This document shows, piece by piece, positions 1-8,497 of a DNA stretch of 64,000 nucleotides (the stretch's first letter is position 1; each line of letters starts with the position of its first letter). A program made the translations under genes and the position numbers. This stretch comes from Hyphomicrobiales bacterium (GTDB lineage: Bacteria; Pseudomonadota; Alphaproteobacteria; Rhizobiales; JACESI01): assembly GCA_039989895.1 (NCBI GenBank), contig JBDXGY010000006.1, forward strand, positions 186,001 through 250,000, in the 5' to 3' direction. Under the pieces are notes generated by a model that was not told the DNA's origin, made no database searches, and was given only the letters and a program-made list of their open reading frames with translations.

Positions 1-156
1 GATGTTTCCAAAGGAAAAATCTACCTTGATAAGGTGGCTGACTCTACCCACTATCATGCAACCTATGTGAAGCCGCGCTGGCGCAAAAAAATGAAGGTTG
101 TTGATAGAATTGGTATCCATATTTTCTATCGCACGAAAAACGGTGGTTGGTCCTAG
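1..156 (+). CDS. Cell wall hydrolase, SleB type (3' end only)
   Basis: An open frame enters from the left edge and stops with TAG at 154-156, leaving about 51 residues. They contain THYHATYVKPRW followed by RIGIHIFYR, the usual end of SleB-like cell wall hydrolase (Hydrolase_2) domains in Alphaproteobacteria. In that family the conserved His-Tyr residues lie near the C-terminal end of a peptidoglycan-degrading domain. The start, signal peptide and any upstream repeats are outside the window. The family call rests on this short motif only. Confidence 0.75.
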   Translation, partial: DVSKGKIYLDKVADSTHYHATYVKPRWRKKMKVVDRIGIHIFYRTKNGGWS

Positions 157-306
157 AGAGTAGTTTTAATTCTCGCGCATATTTCATAACCCCTATCGAT
201 CAGGCTTTCCTGCATAAGATATTTCATCACTCATCAAAGAATGAGGCTTGCCAGTTGCGAGTGTACCTGACAGTTTGAAGCAGGGTAATTTCTTAGGTCG
301 CGGGAT

Positions 307-1530
307 ATGATAAAAAATCAATCAGACAAGAAGGTAGGTCTTTCCATACCTTTCATTGTTGCTTGTGGCTGTTTGATCGCTATTTTGACTTTTGGTCCGC
401 GCAGCACAATGGGTTTTTTCGTTACCCCAATGACTGACGAACATGGCTGGAGCCGTGAAATTTTCGCGCTGGCTATCGCCATTCAACATCTCGTTTGGGG
501 AATTGCACAACCCATTGTTGGCATGATTGCTGATAAATACGGCACATGGAAAACACTATCTGTCGGGGCGGTTTTTTACGCAGCGGGCTTGATGATCATG
601 GCTTTTACAGGCGATCCGTTGACCCTCCATTTATCGGCGGGCGTATTGATCGGTATTGGTCTTGCCGGTTCAGCTATGTTTCTTGTTCTGGCTGCCTTCG
701 TGCGAATCGTGCCTGAAAGTATGAGGTCAATTGTTTTCGGTCTGGGAACGGCGGCAGGTTCTGCCGGCCAATTTATTTTTGCACCCATAGGTCAAGGGTT
801 CGTTGCCGCTTATGGCTTTGAATTCACACTGCTATTCATGGCCGCTTGCGTGTTACTTATCCCACTTCTTGCAATTCCACTAAGAGGAAAACCAAGCGCA
901 AAAGCCGCGATGGAGGAGATAGATCTAAGTGTAAGACAAGCTCTTGCTCAGGCCTTCAATCATCCATCCTTCTGGCTTTTGGCGGTTGGTTTTTACGTCT
1001 GTGGTTTCCATGTGGCTTTTATCACGGTTCATTTGCCGCCCTTTATTGAAGACTTGGGCGTTGATCCTAAATGGGGTGGCTATTCAATTGCGATGATCGG
1101 ATTTTTTAATATCATTGGGGCGCTGATGTCTGGCGTCTTCTGTTCACGTATGCCGATGCGCTATGTGTTGAGTTTCATCTATATTGGACGGGCGGTCATC
1201 ATAACAATTTTTCTGCTTCTACCGGTATCACCCTATACAATCGTTGCTTTTTCAGGTGCTATGGGACTGTTGTGGTTATCCACTATTCCACCCACACAAG
1301 GTCTCGTCACCGTGATGTTTGGTACCCGCTATATGGCGATGCTGTTTGGGTTTGTGTTTTTCTCTCACCAGTTGGGATCGTTCACAGGCATCTGGCTTGG
1401 TGGCAAGGTTTTTGATTTGACCGGATCGTATAACGGTATTTGGTACATTGGTATCGCCCTTGGTCTGATTGCCGCTTTTCTTCATTGGCCCATCCGTGAA
1501 GAACGCGCACCACAGCTTGAAACGGTCTAA
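307..1530 (+). CDS. MFS transporter (monocarboxylate / oxalate-formate antiporter-like)
   Basis: The 407-residue product is hydrophobic throughout, with about twelve predicted membrane helices and a central hydrophilic loop near residues 195-215. The stretch MIADKYGTWK after helix 2 matches the MFS loop 2-3 signature. The early GPRSTMGFFVTPMTDEHGWSRE segment resembles MFS carriers of the oxalate/formate and monocarboxylate type, so an organic anion substrate is likely but not shown. The gene stands alone, ends convergently ten bases from the phosphatase gene at 1541, and has no clear Shine-Dalgarno sequence before the ATG. Confidence 0.85.
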   Translation: MIKNQSDKKVGLSIPFIVACGCLIAILTFGPRSTMGFFVTPMTDEHGWSREIFALAIAIQHLVWGIAQPIVGMIADKYGTWKTLSVGAVFYAAGLMIMAFTGDPLTLHLSAGVLIGIGLAGSAMFLVLAAFVRIVPESMRSIVFGLGTAAGSAGQFIFAPIGQGFVAAYGFEFTLLFMAACVLLIPLLAIPLRGKPSAKAAMEEIDLSVRQALAQAFNHPSFWLLAVGFYVCGFHVAFITVHLPPFIEDLGVDPKWGGYSIAMIGFFNIIGALMSGVFCSRMPMRYVLSFIYIGRAVIITIFLLLPVSPYTIVAFSGAMGLLWLSTIPPTQGLVTVMFGTRYMAMLFGFVFFSHQLGSFTGIWLGGKVFDLTGSYNGIWYIGIALGLIAAFLHWPIREERAPQLETV

Positions 1531-1540
1531 TTAATTGCTG

Positions 1541-2053
1541 CTATTCAATCGGCAAAGAAAAGGGTATGCCCTCAAAAGTTTCTGCACCGCGCCCGATTTC
1601 TTCAATCGCGCTCACCATGCGACCATCACGCTGTAAGATGTCATCTGCAAATTTGATGAGCCTCAAATTAGGTGTGGCTTCAGGGGATGCTGCTCGCAGG
1701 GCTTGTGCCAGCTCACGTTCATCTGCATGTGGCATCAACGCGCACTGAGTGATATAACCGCCAGCCGTTGAGCGTGAGACGCCCATCCAGCAATGGATCA
1801 CCATTGGCGATTCACGGTTCCACTCTTGAACATAAGCGATGAGTTTTTCTGCATGAATTTTTTCAGGTGGGATGAAGCCTGGCACCTCTTCAATAATATC
1901 ATTAAAACCCAGATAAAGACGTTGCTCAAGCGGCACGCTTAGCGGGTAGGGTACCTCCATGCCAGCATTGATAAGGCTTGCAACATAGCGCGCGCCTGAT
2001 GTTTGAATTGTTTCAACCAGTCTCGAAAGGCCGCATATGTGAAGATGGGACAT
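1541..2053 (-). CDS. Dual-specificity/tyrosine-type protein phosphatase
   Basis: A 170-residue soluble protein with the Cys-based phosphatase loop HCWMGVSRS, in which Cys88 and Arg94 form the CX5R signature. The catalytic mechanism is known for the family; the substrate is unknown. It is the last gene of a compact minus-strand operon, following the HD hydrolase by five bases and the YgfZ homologue beyond it. This grouping is, to my recollection, common in Hyphomicrobiales. No signal peptide or membrane segment is visible, so it should be cytoplasmic. Confidence 0.82.
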   Translation of the reverse strand: MSHLHICGLSRLVETIQTSGARYVASLINAGMEVPYPLSVPLEQRLYLGFNDIIEEVPGFIPPEKIHAEKLIAYVQEWNRESPMVIHCWMGVSRSTAGGYITQCALMPHADERELAQALRAASPEATPNLRLIKFADDILQRDGRMVSAIEEIGRGAETFEGIPFSLPIE

Positions 2054-2058
2054 GGGGC

Positions 2059-2658
2059 CTAAAGGTCCTTTTCAAGGACAGCAAATAGCGCAAGAAAATC
2101 TGATTGTGCCTCACCGGTAGATTTAGGGACGACGCTAAAATCGGATAGGGGATGGATGGCAGGCTTGCCGAAAATCGGAGCCGCTTCTTCGCTTGAAAAG
2201 CCAGCAAGTGTTGTGGCCTCTATGAAAGCAGAAATTTTATCAGCTTCCTTCAAGCGCTTGGCGAAAGCATTGGGCAATTCAGTGGGCAGTGAGAAACGAA
2301 TATGGATGGCATCGATGAGCCGTTTTTCTACGTCCTTATAGTTGCCGCCCATGACGGATTTAAAAGGAGAGATCATATCGCCAATCACATATTCCGGTGC
2401 ATCATGCAAAAGAGCGATCAGACGAAAAGTTGGCGTGAGGGTGGGATCAAGAGCAAGCAGTACATCATGAACCAGCACCGAATGCTGAGCGACTGAATAA
2501 GCATGTTCACCTTGGGTTTGACCATTCCAACGTGCCACGCGGGCAAGGCCATGGGCGATATCACTGATTTCAATATCAAGAGGTGAGGGATCAAGAAGAT
2601 TGAGGCGGCGACCCGATAGCATGCGCTGCCATGCGCGAGGTTGTTTTATAGGGGGCAT
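2059..2658 (-). CDS. HD-domain hydrolase (YfbR/5'-nucleotidase-like)
   Basis: The 199-residue product has the HD metal-binding pattern: QHSVLVHDVLL, then ALLHDAPEYVIGDM, and a later Asp in KEADKISAFIEA. This arrangement resembles the YfbR-type deoxynucleoside 5'-monophosphatases, which hydrolyse phosphate esters with divalent metals. The exact substrate is inferred only at family level. The ATG directly follows the TAA stop of the ygfZ gene, so the two are probably co-translated. The phosphatase at 1541 follows in the same direction. Confidence 0.82.
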   Translation of the reverse strand: MPPIKQPRAWQRMLSGRRLNLLDPSPLDIEISDIAHGLARVARWNGQTQGEHAYSVAQHSVLVHDVLLALDPTLTPTFRLIALLHDAPEYVIGDMISPFKSVMGGNYKDVEKRLIDAIHIRFSLPTELPNAFAKRLKEADKISAFIEATTLAGFSSEEAAPIFGKPAIHPLSDFSVVPKSTGEAQSDFLALFAVLEKDL

Positions 2659-3486
2659 TTAAGATGCTTTCTCGGCCATAAATTTTATGAAGTAATCTGG
2701 CAGCGAGGTTTTTACTTCCTTGCCGTCAATGCTCAACGGAAGATCACTTCCCTCTAACTTGTCCATACGCAAAAGACCAAGGGCGCTTTTACCCATGGCG
2801 AAGGCAAAACTGCCAACTGCTTTATCGCCTAACATCACTGTGCCATTTTTTGTTGGCAGCAAGGAGGCACTTTCAATTAAGTAAAATCTTTTACGCGCTG
2901 TTGCACGGTGTTGAACGCGCGAGACCACCTCTTGCCCTACATAGCATCCCTTTTGGAAGTCGACGCCACAAAGTGCGTCCATCATGGCGTCATGGGGGAA
3001 TATGTCGTCAAAGACAAAGTCTTTGCCGCCTTCCGGTATGCCGAGGCTGATGCGATGCGTGTGATAGTCATTGTTGGTTGCGGTTGGTTTGGCTTTCTCT
3101 GCGCTGATAAACCGCGCGCCCATCTCATTCAATCGAGCGTCTTTGGGGCCAGCTGTCTGATCGCCCCAAGCAACGACCACATGATGGGTCTCGCTGACAT
3201 CGGCCAGTGTCACTTTCGAGCGCAGCCGATACATGGTCATGCGCTTCAAAAAATCCGTAAGACGTTCCTTGTCGATATCAATCAGAAACTCTTCGCCTTG
3301 CGCGTGAATGAAGAAATCAAATTGTATTTTACCTTGCGGTGCGAGTAGGGCGCCAAAGACATTGCCGCTCTCACCTAGACGGTCCATGTCGACGGTAACA
3401 AGACCTTGCAACAGTGTACGGGCATCTTCGCCGCTGATTGAAACAACAGCCCGATCATCAAGAGTGCATGTGAAAGAAGTATTCAT
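2659..3486 (-). CDS. ygfZ: Folate-binding CAF17/YgfZ family Fe-S maturation protein
   Basis: A 275-residue protein with a GcvT-like aminomethyltransferase fold and the diagnostic motif KGCYVGQEVVSRV in its C-terminal half, where the conserved Cys lies. YgfZ uses tetrahydrofolate to help maintain or repair certain 4Fe-4S enzymes. The N-terminal part (DARTLLQGLVTVDM) also fits the family. It is the first gene of the operon with the HD hydrolase and the phosphatase. The length matches alphaproteobacterial homologues. Confidence is high because the motif is nearly unique to the family. Confidence 0.9.
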   Translation of the reverse strand: MNTSFTCTLDDRAVVSISGEDARTLLQGLVTVDMDRLGESGNVFGALLAPQGKIQFDFFIHAQGEEFLIDIDKERLTDFLKRMTMYRLRSKVTLADVSETHHVVVAWGDQTAGPKDARLNEMGARFISAEKAKPTATNNDYHTHRISLGIPEGGKDFVFDDIFPHDAMMDALCGVDFQKGCYVGQEVVSRVQHRATARKRFYLIESASLLPTKNGTVMLGDKAVGSFAFAMGKSALGLLRMDKLEGSDLPLSIDGKEVKTSLPDYFIKFMAEKAS

Positions 3487-3504
3487 GAATTAAAAGCCTG
3501 ATTG

Positions 3505-4251
3505 TTAGTCGCCAGCGATGAAAAATTTCAATTCGCCGTTCGGTGTAATGCCTACCCGATAAAAGATATAGGCGCCATAGGCCTGCATATCCTCAAAATC
3601 ACCAGCGGTGATAAGGCGAAACAACTCTACGAGTTGACGCGGCTTTAAGTCTTCCGGTGGGACGTCTACAAAATAGGGCCAAATATAAATTTCGCCGTCT
3701 TCCTCTTTATCGCGCAGCACATAACCGCTCTCTAGCACTTCCTGAAGAATAGCTAAGAGCTCGCGACCTTCGCCATCACCTGATGATGTCTTGAGAAATT
3801 CAATAGGATCTTCGACATCGTCAAAAGATAGAAGGGGTGGTTCTTTGAAGGTCGCAAATAGAGGACGTAATGTTTCAATTTGGCCTGATCGGGCGATATC
3901 CAATAATTTCAAGCGTAATGATTTTACCAGTTCCGGAAGATCTTCATCCCCATAGAGGACTTTGGTTGGTACACGTTCTTCTGGCTCATCTGCCTGAATA
4001 ACTGGCTCTTCTTCGTCGCCAGGAAATGTTTCTTCGTCAAGTTTATCAAGAGAGGGCGTTAGATCGCTATCATCCAGTGGGATCGTGGGCGCGGTTGGCT
4101 CGTTAGACTCAATTTTATTGGTTTCTTTTTTAGGAATTTCGATGCGGATGGTTGGGACTGTTTTTGCCGCCTCAGCATAAGACGCTATAAGGAAGATAAC
4201 AGATATCAAAATCGCTATGCCGATTGAATTTTTCCGTAAATCCAAAGTCAT
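3505..4251 (-). CDS. Exported protein of unknown function
   Basis: I do not recognise the family. The 248-residue product begins with a basic residue pair and a hydrophobic stretch (IGIAILISVIFLIAS) ending near AEAAKTV, a plausible cleavable signal peptide, so a periplasmic location is likely. The next 70 residues are acidic and rich in Pro, Glu and Asp (for example ETFPGDEEEPV), probably disordered. The last 150 residues look folded (helical, then YGAYIFYRVGITPNGELKFFI). It follows ygfZ divergently upstream at only 18 bases, so they may share a transcript. Confidence 0.6.
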   Translation of the reverse strand: MTLDLRKNSIGIAILISVIFLIASYAEAAKTVPTIRIEIPKKETNKIESNEPTAPTIPLDDSDLTPSLDKLDEETFPGDEEEPVIQADEPEERVPTKVLYGDEDLPELVKSLRLKLLDIARSGQIETLRPLFATFKEPPLLSFDDVEDPIEFLKTSSGDGEGRELLAILQEVLESGYVLRDKEEDGEIYIWPYFVDVPPEDLKPRQLVELFRLITAGDFEDMQAYGAYIFYRVGITPNGELKFFIAGD

Positions 4252-4361
4252 TATCTCAATTCCACCAAACGTCTCATGCTACTCGCAGACTATAATCAGC
4301 TACCATGAATGCGGAAACAAAGAAAATGAATTGATTGTAAGACGGTATAAAACGCGGAGTA

Positions 4362-4379
4362 TCATCTGTAAGCAGATGA
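4362..4379 (-). terminator. Short inverted repeat after the 4421 gene
   Basis: TCATCTG and CAGATGA pair perfectly across a four-base loop, about 40 bases beyond the stop of the minus-strand gene at 4421. On the minus strand a TTTT run follows some eight bases later. It could be a weak terminator; the spacing to the T-run is not canonical. Confidence 0.25.
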
Positions 4380-4420
4380 ATCCGCGGCATCAAAGGTGTT
4401 AATTTGATAGCTTTTGGATT

Positions 4421-4693
4421 TTATTGAATTTGGCGTACTAGCGTGAATTCACCGTTATGAATACGTTGTGGCAACCGTGCAGCAAGATTTGCCACGGCTT
4501 CTTCGCCATATAATTCAATTAAATCTGACAATGCGGCAAACAGAGAGGCATGGGCGAGAATTTCTCCATCGATCCCTTTTTCGATACCAACAGACCAAGC
4601 ATCAAGGACAAGGTCCAAGGCCGCACGTTTCTTCTCTGCAACGGTTTTATCATTATCATTGCTTACTGTATTTTGCGCTTGAACATTGCTCAT
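4421..4693 (-). CDS. Small protein of unknown function
   Basis: I do not recognise this product. From the Met at 4693 it has 90 residues; an upstream in-frame start at 4741 would add 16 mostly hydrophobic residues but seems less natural because the 4693 start gives a typical hydrophilic N-terminus (MSNVQAQNTVSNDND). The body is helical and soluble (ALDLVLDAWSVGIEKGIDGE, then ALSDLIELYGEEAVANLAARL), with no cysteine or membrane segment. No neighbour gives a functional hint. Confidence 0.5.
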   Translation of the reverse strand: MSNVQAQNTVSNDNDKTVAEKKRAALDLVLDAWSVGIEKGIDGEILAHASLFAALSDLIELYGEEAVANLAARLPQRIHNGEFTLVRQIQ

Positions 4694-4864
4694 TATTAAT
4701 ACCAACACGTAATTAGGCTTATTAGCCGCTTGAATTTCCAAGAGACACTACCACCAGTTTTTGATGCCGTGTGGCAATTATGAAGTGAAGGTTAATATCC
4801 GAAGAGACATTGGAATAAAAGAGTGTAGTCAATTGATATTATTAGTATATTTAGTATTTCTCGT

Positions 4865-5275
4865 TCAGCCGGTAAAGTCAGAAGTCAAATTTTGAACGAT
4901 AACCTGAGCTTCCGCTATATATCGATCTAGCGCTTTTTGCGCTGATGGCGTGCATCTGCGGTATGTCGCCTGAAAACTGCTGAAGCCAGAATTAAAACGT
5001 GCGACCAACCGCGCGCGGCGTAATTCGCTTGGTTCTTCGGCTTCCAGCATTTCATTCATTTTATTATGCCAGACCAGCCCATCGTCAGGCTTGCATAACA
5101 GGCTCAAGAAATGGATAGATCCAATAATTTCTGAAAGTCGCAACAAACGACTTTCATAAACAGGTGTTTTTTCTGTTTGCGCAAATACATCCATTCCCGC
5201 CGAGTATTTATTAGGCAGCCCAATGATAACAAAGGCCAGTATTGCTGTCAGAAAAAGTTTTGAAATTTTTATCAT
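4865..5275 (-). CDS. TIGR02301 family exported protein
   Basis: The 136-residue product has a signal peptide (hydrophobic LFLTAILAFVIIGL) and a mature part containing LRLSEIIGSIHFLSLLC, then W-x-x-KMNEML and FNSGFSSFQATYRRCTPSA. This pattern matches TIGR02301, a small periplasmic family of Hyphomicrobiales without a known role. The two Cys residues could form a disulfide. In related genomes the family often lies next to a NUDIX gene, as here (5319-5747, same strand). Confidence 0.75.
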   Translation of the reverse strand: MIKISKLFLTAILAFVIIGLPNKYSAGMDVFAQTEKTPVYESRLLRLSEIIGSIHFLSLLCKPDDGLVWHNKMNEMLEAEEPSELRRARLVARFNSGFSSFQATYRRCTPSAQKALDRYIAEAQVIVQNLTSDFTG

Positions 5276-5318
5276 GCAATATCGGTAATCGAAAAAGGGG
5301 TTTTATGTCAAAGCTTGA

Positions 5319-5747
5319 TTATGACGTGTGCGTGGTTAATCGGCTTATGCGGTCAAAAGTCCCTGAAGTTATTTTGCTGTCTGCATCCAATGCTTTTATT
5401 TCTATTTGGCTAATCCACCGTGCATCAATTGCATCATCACCAGCTTGGGGCGGCTGTTTATCCGCTAGGTGTGCCATGAATACGGCGATCACAAAGTGAT
5501 AATCTATTTTGATGAGCTCAACGAATTCGACAAAGACCAGACCTTCAACATTAATTCCAGTTTCTTCAAACACTTCACGAGCGGCTGCTTTAACAAGCGT
5601 TTCACCGCGTTCAAGTTTGCCGCCAGGCAAGCTCCAAAGCCCTTTAGAAGGTTCTTTGCCGCGTTTTGCAAGCAGAACATAGTCCTCATGCGTAAGGAGG
5701 GCACTGACACCAAGAACTGGTTTTTGATCAAATGAGACGCCAGACAT
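5319..5747 (-). CDS. NUDIX hydrolase
   Basis: A 142-residue protein carrying a full Nudix box, G-x5-E-x7-REVFEETGI, starting at GGKLERGE near residue 40. The family hydrolyses nucleoside diphosphates linked to another group, using Mg2+ bound by the Glu residues of the box. The substrate is not predictable; ADP-ribose or oxidised nucleotides are the common choices. The gene precedes the TIGR02301 gene on the same strand with a gap of 43 bases. Confidence 0.88.
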   Translation of the reverse strand: MSGVSFDQKPVLGVSALLTHEDYVLLAKRGKEPSKGLWSLPGGKLERGETLVKAAAREVFEETGINVEGLVFVEFVELIKIDYHFVIAVFMAHLADKQPPQAGDDAIDARWISQIEIKALDADSKITSGTFDRISRLTTHTS

Positions 5748-5789
5748 TTTAGCGTGCTACTTTTCTAAAAAGGTGAAGCGGGTTGAGCT

Positions 5790-6287
5790 TTAAAGGGTAC
5801 TAACAAATGGTGTTGTGGTCTTTGCGCTTGGTGTAATCACACCTGTCATACGCTCAATAATGGGTGTCAGATACTCTTTGGCTTCTATAGCTATTTCTTT
5901 GAGTAAATTTGCATCATTCAAATCAAGAGCGGTGCCGGCGCGATTGACAAAGCTCGTGAGGGCTTTATCGGCCTCATGTGCGATAGTGCTTAAATTTTTA
6001 CGTCGTTGAGCATCTACCGAATCGTATACTTTAAGCACCAAGTCGCTATTCGGTAATTCGCTACATGCTGCATGCTCACAATATGACATTGGCTTCCATG
6101 TTCGAATATCCTCAAAACATTCGCGCATGTCTGGCAACATTTCAATAAGAAGCAAAATTTCTATATAATGATTGAGATAGTTTGTGGCCAAACCTGATAC
6201 AAGGTTGACGTTATTATCAATTAGAGTTTGATGGACCTTCTGGTCTGAAATCAAGTCTTCTAGATTTTCATTATTGAATTGTACCAT
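5790..6287 (-). CDS. Protein of unknown function
   Basis: I do not recognise this 165-residue soluble protein. It is largely helical, has two Cys close together in YCEHAACSE (near residue 73) that could bind metal or form a disulfide, and a C-terminal helical region containing AIEAKEYLTPIIERM. There is no signal peptide. It lies upstream of the NUDIX gene in the same direction and divergent from the SRAP gene. Base composition is AT-richer than in neighbouring genes. Confidence 0.55.
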   Translation of the reverse strand: MVQFNNENLEDLISDQKVHQTLIDNNVNLVSGLATNYLNHYIEILLLIEMLPDMRECFEDIRTWKPMSYCEHAACSELPNSDLVLKVYDSVDAQRRKNLSTIAHEADKALTSFVNRAGTALDLNDANLLKEIAIEAKEYLTPIIERMTGVITPSAKTTTPFVSTL

Positions 6288-6377
6288 AATTTATTAAGCC
6301 CGCTAAGTTCCATTCTGGAAATTAAATTCTATATCGAGAATCAAAAGATTCGGTAAACAAATAGGCAGAATTTATCA

Positions 6378-7121
6378 ATGTGCGGTCGCTTTACTTTAAC
6401 CACAGAATTGGCAACAGCTGCCAGCGTGTTTGGATGTGAGTGTGAAGACAAAGCGCCCCCTCGCTACAATATTGCACCAACACAACCGATTTCTGTTATT
6501 TTTCAGGAGTTTGGGCAGCGGCAAATGCGTCTCATGCGTTGGGGCTTTGTGCCGTCATGGGTGAAAGACCCAAAAGATTTCTCATTGATTATAAATGCAC
6601 GCAGTGAAAGCGTTTTGCATAAGCCATCGTTCAAATCGGCAATACGTCATAGGCGATGCATCATTCCAGCGGATGGGTTTTATGAATGGCATCGTAAGGG
6701 AGGCGTCAAAACACCTTATTACATCAAGCCTAAACACGATGGTGTTGTCGGTTATGCGGGTATTTTTGAAACCTATGCCTCAGCCAATGGAAGCGAAATA
6801 GATACGGCTTGTTTTTTGACAACGGCAGCAAGCGCAGATATCGCAGCAATCCACCACCGTATGCCGGTTTTGGTTTCGCCAGAAAAAGCGGAAATGTGGC
6901 TTGATTGCACAAACTATTCTGCAAAGGATGTCGGGGCATTTTATGATAATGCACAGACGGGGCTTTATGATATTAGACCTATATCAGACAGAGTGAACTC
7001 TGCTCGATTTGATGAGCCATCGCTTCAAAACGCGATTGATCTTAAAAAGAAAGATGAGATAACAAAGGAGGAGAACGCGCCTGAAAAAAATGAGCCATCG
7101 CCTCAGCTATCTCTGTTTTAA
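6378..7121 (+). CDS. SRAP-domain protein (YedK/HMCES family)
   Basis: The 247-residue product starts MCGRFTLT, which leaves Cys2 as the N-terminal catalytic residue after Met removal. That Cys forms the DNA-protein crosslink with abasic sites in single-stranded DNA in this family. Other expected motifs are present: RYNIAPTQ, WGFVPSW, NARSESV, ADGFYEW with the catalytic Glu, and HHRMPV with the conserved His. The extra C-terminal tail (KKKDEITKEENAPEKNE and on) is charged and probably disordered. It acts in cytoplasmic DNA repair. Confidence 0.93.
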   Translation: MCGRFTLTTELATAASVFGCECEDKAPPRYNIAPTQPISVIFQEFGQRQMRLMRWGFVPSWVKDPKDFSLIINARSESVLHKPSFKSAIRHRRCIIPADGFYEWHRKGGVKTPYYIKPKHDGVVGYAGIFETYASANGSEIDTACFLTTAASADIAAIHHRMPVLVSPEKAEMWLDCTNYSAKDVGAFYDNAQTGLYDIRPISDRVNSARFDEPSLQNAIDLKKKDEITKEENAPEKNEPSPQLSLF

Positions 7122-7139
7122 ATGGATGCTTGTTTGAGG

Positions 7140-8063
7140 TTAAGCTTTCGGTGCGAAAACCCCATCAATGGCGGGCGGTCCCTGTGTTTCCACAAGACCG
7201 CGCGCGACTAAGTCTTCTAAATGGGCCAAAACTGAAAGGCCAGCCGCGCCGTGTAGCTTAGGATTAGTGGTCGCATACATCACCTTCACCATATCAGGAA
7301 TGTTGCGATCGCCAGCCTGCAATCGATCAAGAATACTGGCCTCACGCATCAGTCGATGCGTTTTGAGCCCACGCATGAACTTGTCAGGCTTTTCAACACG
7401 TCCGCCATGGCCAGGAAAGAAAAGATGTTCATCACGCGCCATGAGCACATCTAGCGAGGCCATGAAGTCAGACATGGATCCATCGGGTGGTGCAACAATC
7501 GAGGTGGACCACGCCATCACATGATCGCCAGACAAGAGAATGTTCTCCTCTTTGAGGCAAAAGGTCAGATGATTTGCCGTATGTCCGGGCGTGGCAACGG
7601 CTTCTAACGTCCAGCCTTCTCCGGCAATGATTTCTCCGTCTGTCACTATAACATCGGGGTTGAATTCTTTATCGGCGCTGGCATCAAGAGGATTGCTCTC
7701 ACCCAGATACAGATCGCGCGAAGGTCGATGCTGGCCTTCGCCAAATGTTGCTGCATTGAAATGTTTTGCTAGAGTTTTAGCGGCGGGTGAATGATCTGCG
7801 TGGGTATGTGTCACAATAATATGTGTGACAGGCCGGTTCCCCACAGCTTTTATGATGGCTGAGATGTGATCATCAATGATTGGCCCAGGATCTATTATAG
7901 CAACACTGTCTTTGCCAACCAGATAGGTATTGGTGCCGTGAAACGTAAATGGACCACTATTTGGCGCGGTGATACGGCTTAATTGATCGGTTAGCCCGAC
8001 TAATTCCCCGTGGTGTGGTTTGAAGGTCTGTTTTAGCTCCATATAGTCTTTTAGCGATGGCAT
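7140..8063 (-). CDS. MBL-fold hydrolase with C-terminal winged helix (LACTB2-like)
   Basis: A 307-residue protein with the metallo-beta-lactamase motif THTHADHSPAA, followed by PGHTANHL and LSGDHVMAW, which supply the residues for a binuclear zinc site. The last 75 residues (SILDRLQAGDRNIPDMVKVMY, HLEDLVARGLV) form the BLACT-type winged helix seen in LACTB2-like proteins. Members include ribonucleases and thioester hydrolases; which applies cannot be read from the sequence. Convergent with the SRAP gene, 18 bases apart. Confidence 0.85.
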   Translation of the reverse strand: MPSLKDYMELKQTFKPHHGELVGLTDQLSRITAPNSGPFTFHGTNTYLVGKDSVAIIDPGPIIDDHISAIIKAVGNRPVTHIIVTHTHADHSPAAKTLAKHFNAATFGEGQHRPSRDLYLGESNPLDASADKEFNPDVIVTDGEIIAGEGWTLEAVATPGHTANHLTFCLKEENILLSGDHVMAWSTSIVAPPDGSMSDFMASLDVLMARDEHLFFPGHGGRVEKPDKFMRGLKTHRLMREASILDRLQAGDRNIPDMVKVMYATTNPKLHGAAGLSVLAHLEDLVARGLVETQGPPAIDGVFAPKA

Positions 8064-8140
8064 TGTTTTTTGGCTACGGCTTTATCAAGGCGCCTTGTTC
8101 AATTTTGTAGAAAAAAGTTGATTTCATATGCTTTCAACCG

Positions 8141-8169
8141 TTGCGAAGCAAACGCAATGAGTCTATATC
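8141..8169 (+). promoter_or_regulatory. Likely promoter of tRNA-Gln
   Basis: TTGCGA (8141-8146) and TATATC (8164-8169) are separated by 17 bases and lie about 33 bases before the mature tRNA 5' end. Spacing and sequence fit a housekeeping sigma factor promoter. Confidence 0.45.
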
Positions 8170-8201
8170 CCAACAGCGTCACGCGATTAGCGTTGATTTG
8201 T

Positions 8202-8276
8202 TGGGGTGTAGCCAAGCGGTAAGGCAACGCTTTTTGGTAGCGTGTACCGTAGGTTCGAATCCTACCACCCCAGCCA
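8202..8276 (+). tRNA. tRNA-Gln (anticodon TTG)
   Basis: A complete cloverleaf can be drawn. The acceptor stem TGGGGTG pairs with CACCCCA, the discriminator is G8273 and CCA is encoded at 8274-8276. The anticodon stem ACGCT/AGCGT encloses the loop TTTTGGT with anticodon TTG. The T arm contains GGTTCGAATCC. It reads CAA and CAG codons for glutamine. The gene marks the left edge of the AT-rich glycan block that starts at 8498. Confidence 0.97.
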
Positions 8277-8336
8277 ACACTTTGATATTATTGTATTAAT
8301 TGTGTTTTCCGCCGGAAATGCCCCGGTTTTCCTTAT

Positions 8337-8465
8337 TCATTCTGACACTGAGACTAATGTTGCGCCTTTAATAACGGCTTCCCCCAAATAGTCTGGAAGA
8401 GCCTTTGCGGCGCTAACAGTTTGACCAAATATGATGGTGAGTACATCCGCTTTGATTGAGAACAC
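8337..8465 (-). pseudogene. Possible 3' remnant of a gene, or a 42-residue protein
   Basis: Reading minus from a GTG at 8465 to TGA at 8337 gives 42 residues containing ADVLTIIFGQTVSAAKALP and YLGEAVIKGATL. Composition and codon choice look coding, and a stop codon lies just before the GTG. It reads like the C-terminal end of a longer protein cut off at the border of the glycan block. A GAGG ten bases before the GTG leaves a small real gene possible. I cannot name the family. Confidence 0.35.
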
Positions 8466-8497
8466 TCAAAGTCAGCCTCAAAGAACTGGTGAGACTT

